Assembly (NCBI GenBank): GCA_009663005.1
Contig: VIGQ01000507.1
Span: 1-17,388 of the forward strand
From: Actinidia chinensis
Taxonomy: Eukaryota > Streptophyta > Magnoliopsida > Ericales > Actinidiaceae
Direction of reading: 5' to 3'
Length of the DNA: 17,388 bases
Part shown: positions 16,843-17,388 of the stretch, one piece after another
How positions within the stretch are numbered: position 1 is the stretch's first letter
Layout of the letters: every line of letters starts with the position of its first letter
Program-made: the position numbers and the translations under genes
Notes under the pieces: generated by a model
Databases searched by the model: none
Told to the model about the DNA's origin: nothing
The model's input: only the letters and a program-made list of their open reading frames with translations

Positions 16843-16962
16843 ACAGGTTATAACTTGGTTCTGCTTCTGGCAAAAAAACTCTTGCCTATGCAGGAGAATG
16901 CATCGATAGCACCGTGCTCGTACTTGAAACGATATGCGGACAATGATGCAGCATCAGAATGA
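16843..16962 (+). other. Probable terminal exon or exon relic, 39 codons, unknown
   Basis: GTTTTTATTTAG ending at 16842 is a good plant 3' splice-site match and also supplies an in-frame stop, so the frame opens exactly there. It reads TGYNLVLLLAKKLLPMQENA and ends with YLKRYADNDAASE followed by TGA at 16960. Composition is protein-like (a leucine-rich helix, then a charged tail). Another candidate acceptor, TTTTAATTTTGTAG, precedes 16732. I cannot name the family. It could be the last exon of a small gene or a captured fragment. Confidence 0.3.
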
Positions 16963-17388
16963 TTTATTTCGTCCGAGACTTTCACTTTCATTTCGCTAAC
17001 AAAAAACCAAAAAAAAAGAAAAGAATCCAAAAAAAACTTGGTGTTTAGCCAAAAAAAAAGTTTTGCCCGGACAGAAGTTCATTGAAATTCGTTGGAAAAG
17101 TTGTTTGCCGGGAAAGTCACCGACAAGTCACCGGGGACCATTCCATATTGGTCTATTCCACTATCCTTCCTCCCCCCCCCCCCCCCCCCCCCCCTCCATA
17201 AATAGTATAGAAGGTTTTAAGCTGTGCTGCTTTGAACGGTCCTTTTTTCTCTTTTTCATCATAATGAGATGAGATTTTTGAGAATTTCTGTCAGCTATTT
17301 TGCTTGAAATGTAATAGCTAACACCTTGGCGACCTTATTATGTACCCTGCTCCATAAACAAAAAACGGCATCACTTTGATTCTTTATA
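16963..17388. other. Poly-A runs, C23 tract and possible promoter; no gene
   Basis: A-runs at 17003-17060 are followed by GTCACCGACAAGTCACCGGG near 17116, a 23-base C tract at 17172-17194, then CCATAAATAG (about 17197-17206), which could be a TATA box for a gene beyond the right edge. The plus-strand frame 17063-17272 exists only because the C tract encodes polyproline and is not a gene. Confidence 0.4.

Noticed and set aside
17063..17272. 69-codon open frame with polyproline
   Set aside because: The proline run is just the C23 tract; the frame lacks any other support.
1..17388. CRISPR array, operons, tRNA/rRNA genes or bacterial features
   Set aside because: The only short regular repeat (525-848) is degenerate with no unique spacers, no ribosome-binding sites precede open frames, and all recognisable elements are of plant nuclear type.

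Overview
The window reads as nuclear DNA of a flowering plant, probably a eudicot. It is AT-rich and has no bacterial gene organisation, and nearly everything recognisable is plant repeat DNA: a Ty1/copia-type LTR retrotransposon piece, Mutator-like (MULE) and hAT-like MITEs, Stowaway-type MITEs, a tRNA-derived SINE, and poly-A/T and poly-C tracts. No intact protein-coding gene can be supported. Most open frames are short, lack homologous motifs, and differ in frame between duplicated copies.

Layout. (1) 1-1667: a minus-strand copia element cut off by the left edge (gag remnant, minisatellite-filled leader, initiator-Met primer-binding site, one LTR). (2) 1847-2213: a MULE-type inverted-repeat element with a 9-bp target duplication. 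(3) 2223-5261: AT-rich sequence with one foldback element and one isolated fragment (M0) of the module that dominates the centre. (4) 5262-5945: two small inverted-repeat elements nearly head to tail. (5) 6175-13770: a tandem segmental duplication of about 3.5 and 4.1 kb. Each unit is built as leader block, promoter-like module (A or C), related module with TATA box (B or D), then an exon-like block (E1 or E2). A/C and B/D are themselves diverged tandem copies. (6) 13771-15800: no recognisable gene. (7) 15960-16530: a third exon-like block (E3) without the TATA-bearing module, followed by two short exon-like open stretches near 16.6-16.96 kb and a C23 tract.

The duplications allow later insertions to be read directly against empty sites in sister copies: a MITE in A (empty in C), a SINE in D (no counterpart in B), and a MULE-type element in D (empty in A and C). 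Modules also carry a roughly 50-bp inverted repeat, with both arms well kept in A and C, which could fold as a hairpin RNA.

Copies differ by many single-base homopolymer gains and losses. This fits neutral decay, uncorrected long-read errors, or both, so any reading-frame argument here is weak. I found no evidence for a new functional gene system. The tandem promoter/first-exon array is the most unusual structure.
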